From the NCBI RefSeq assembly GCF_007896845.1, contig NZ_VOHS01000007.1:186001-250000 (forward strand): a stretch of 64,000 nucleotides of DNA. The letters run 5' to 3'. The DNA comes from Chitinophaga pinensis. Its GTDB lineage: Bacteria > Bacteroidota > Bacteroidia > Chitinophagales > Chitinophagaceae. How positions within the stretch are numbered: position 1 is the first letter of the stretch; each line of letters begins with the position of its first letter. The notes under the pieces were generated by a model that had not been told where the DNA came from, made no database searches, and was given only the letters and a program-made list of their open reading frames with translations. The translations under genes were made by a program, and so were the position numbers. Below are positions 63,009-64,000 of the stretch, in pieces.

Positions 63009-63040
63009 CTCCTCACTGGTCGGCCAGTGAGGAGTTTTTT
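63009..63040 (+). terminator. Terminator after osmC
   Basis: An 11-bp perfect stem (CTCCTCACTGG with CCAGTGAGGAG, loop TCGG) is followed by six T. Confidence 0.9.
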
Positions 63041-63082
63041 ATTAGTATTTATTTGAATATTATTAACTTCCTCCCCTGAAAT

Positions 63083-63550
63083 ATGATTATGATGGACAAT
63101 CTGGATGAAACGTCAAGCATCTTTGACGAGAGTTTTAATGCGGGGCTGCCGGTACGCAGACGTAAGCTGCTGAGCACCATATTGCGGGTGTTCGTTTGGA
63201 TTGGTATGTTGCTCAGTGGATTAATTTCATTGCTGGTTTTTATCAACATGGTGAATATCAGGGATGTTATGGACCGTGTCCCGGATTACAGTGCAATTTA
63301 TGTTGCTGGTCTGTTGCTGGCCTGTCTTATACCGGGGGCGATTTTATTTCTGATGACGTTTCCCGTGTGGATGGAAGCGAGATGGGCGATCAACTTCAAT
63401 GTTGTACTGGCGGTCATGTGGGCATTTCTTTTATTGACGTTAGTGTTGTTTCTGGGAATACCTTCTATTATGTTAATGTTGCCCAGCGCGCTCTATCTTG
63501 TGCCTTACTGGATATTATTGTTTAGTATCAGGAAGAAGTGGAATCAGTAG
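63083..63550 (+). CDS. Four-span membrane protein of unknown function
   Basis: A 155-residue inner-membrane protein with four hydrophobic segments (about 33-54, 72-92, 102-122, 124-148) after an acidic N-terminus (DNLDETSSIFDESF). No family recognised. Several Met starts lie close together (63083, 63089, 63092). It precedes a lipoprotein gene by 27 bp, so they may be co-transcribed. Confidence 0.65.
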   Translation: MIMMDNLDETSSIFDESFNAGLPVRRRKLLSTILRVFVWIGMLLSGLISLLVFINMVNIRDVMDRVPDYSAIYVAGLLLACLIPGAILFLMTFPVWMEARWAINFNVVLAVMWAFLLLTLVLFLGIPSIMLMLPSALYLVPYWILLFSIRKKWNQ

Positions 63551-63577
63551 GCTTTCTCAGTATAATACCTTTTACCT

Positions 63578-64000
63578 ATGAAATGGCTGTTGCCGTTGTT
63601 ATTATTGCTGATGTCTTGTGCAACAGCGAACAAAGATGCCACCAAAGTATCTCCCCCAAAAACACATCCAATAGATGGTGTGTACCGGAACCTTAGCACA
63701 AATGGGACATCTTCCTTATGGCATTATCTGGTTGATACTTCTCACCTGCGTATACCAGCAGCAGGAATGGTAACATTGACTGTCATTGATAAGAAACGCA
63801 TGGCGTTAAGTTGCCACTCGAATGATACATTGCTTGCCATCGATACAATCAAATGCAGAGCATCTTTAAATGGTCTGTTTTTAAGCAGGCATAGCAAGAC
63901 AAGCTGGGAGGCAGGGCCTTTTCTCTGGTATAATCAGACTGACCGGAAAACAATGGGTGTTACCGAAGCTCATCAACTACTTGCCCGTGAGAAGCCCTCA
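63578..64000 (+). CDS. Lipoprotein, truncated by window end
   Basis: 141 residues are visible. Begins MKWLLPLLLLLMSCATANKD, a lipoprotein signal with Cys14. The mature part has short strands (GMVTLTVIDKKRMALSCH, LNGLFLSRHSKTSWEAGPF) and no recognised domain. The frame is open to the last base, so the C-terminus is outside. It starts 27 bp after the membrane protein gene. Confidence 0.6.
   Translation, partial: MKWLLPLLLLLMSCATANKDATKVSPPKTHPIDGVYRNLSTNGTSSLWHYLVDTSHLRIPAAGMVTLTVIDKKRMALSCHSNDTLLAIDTIKCRASLNGLFLSRHSKTSWEAGPFLWYNQTDRKTMGVTEAHQLLAREKPS

Overview
The window comes from a member of the Bacteroidota, most likely Chitinophagaceae and close to Chitinophaga. The evidence is three SusC/SusD outer-membrane pairs, an ECF sigma/FecR pair feeding a SusC with an STN domain, LytTR-type signalling, DUF4369/TlpA proteins, and promoters that fit the Bacteroidota -7 consensus TAnnTTTG. 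There are no rRNA genes, ordinary tRNA genes, transposases or CRISPR arrays.

Layout. 1-9.4 kb: the 3' end of a GH95 fucosidase, an aldo/keto reductase, an AraC regulator, two tandem alpha/beta hydrolases, a sugar porter, a TlpA-like thioredoxin and a cupin. 9.4-10.4 kb: a 44-residue membrane peptide and a ferritin. 10.5-19.2 kb: glycan locus A (ECF sigma, FecR, STN-SusC, SusD, sialidase-fold enzyme). 20.3-25 kb: SusC/SusD pair B without enzymes. 25.5-31.6 kb: a tail-fibre-like secreted protein, DNA polymerase IV, a photolyase-related protein, a vWA protein and a DinB-fold protein. 31.6-40.5 kb: glycan locus C, in which a membrane-bound LamG/Kelch/winged-helix regulator is divergent from SusC/SusD and an EEP phosphohydrolase. 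40.8-47.8 kb: small membrane, TPR, YiiX-like and OsmC genes, a MarR/MFS pair with two matching operators, and unknown genes. 48.0-50.4 kb: a Ro60 (TROVE-vWA) gene followed by structured RNA units. 50.6-64 kb: stress and redox genes, a lipase-fold protein without its serine, GH128, a LytS/LytTR pair, cytochrome P460, TetR-DUF1348-OsmC, and a truncated lipoprotein at the edge.

The most interesting element is the Ro operon on the minus strand. Immediately downstream of the Ro60/Rsr gene, and before one strong terminator, lie five tandem RNA units of about 87-148 nt. Each is closed by its own 5'/3' end pairing and carries a shared UGUCGU box. Four also share UUACUUCG exactly 9 nt later. Four of the five hold a tRNA-like insert in permuted order (T arm, closed acceptor stem, D arm, no anticodon arm). 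This looks like a multi-member Y-RNA array made as the 3' part of the Ro transcript. Bacterial Y RNAs and single tRNA-mimicking YrlA RNAs are known; a five-member diversified array fused to the Ro mRNA looks unusual.

A second notable point is a cluster of six frameshifts between 27.8 and 35.4 kb, hitting dinB, the vWA gene, the Kelch regulator (three times) and SusC of locus C. Nearly all are single-base losses, and the large genes elsewhere are intact. This is either a patch of indel error in the assembly or a decaying segment.
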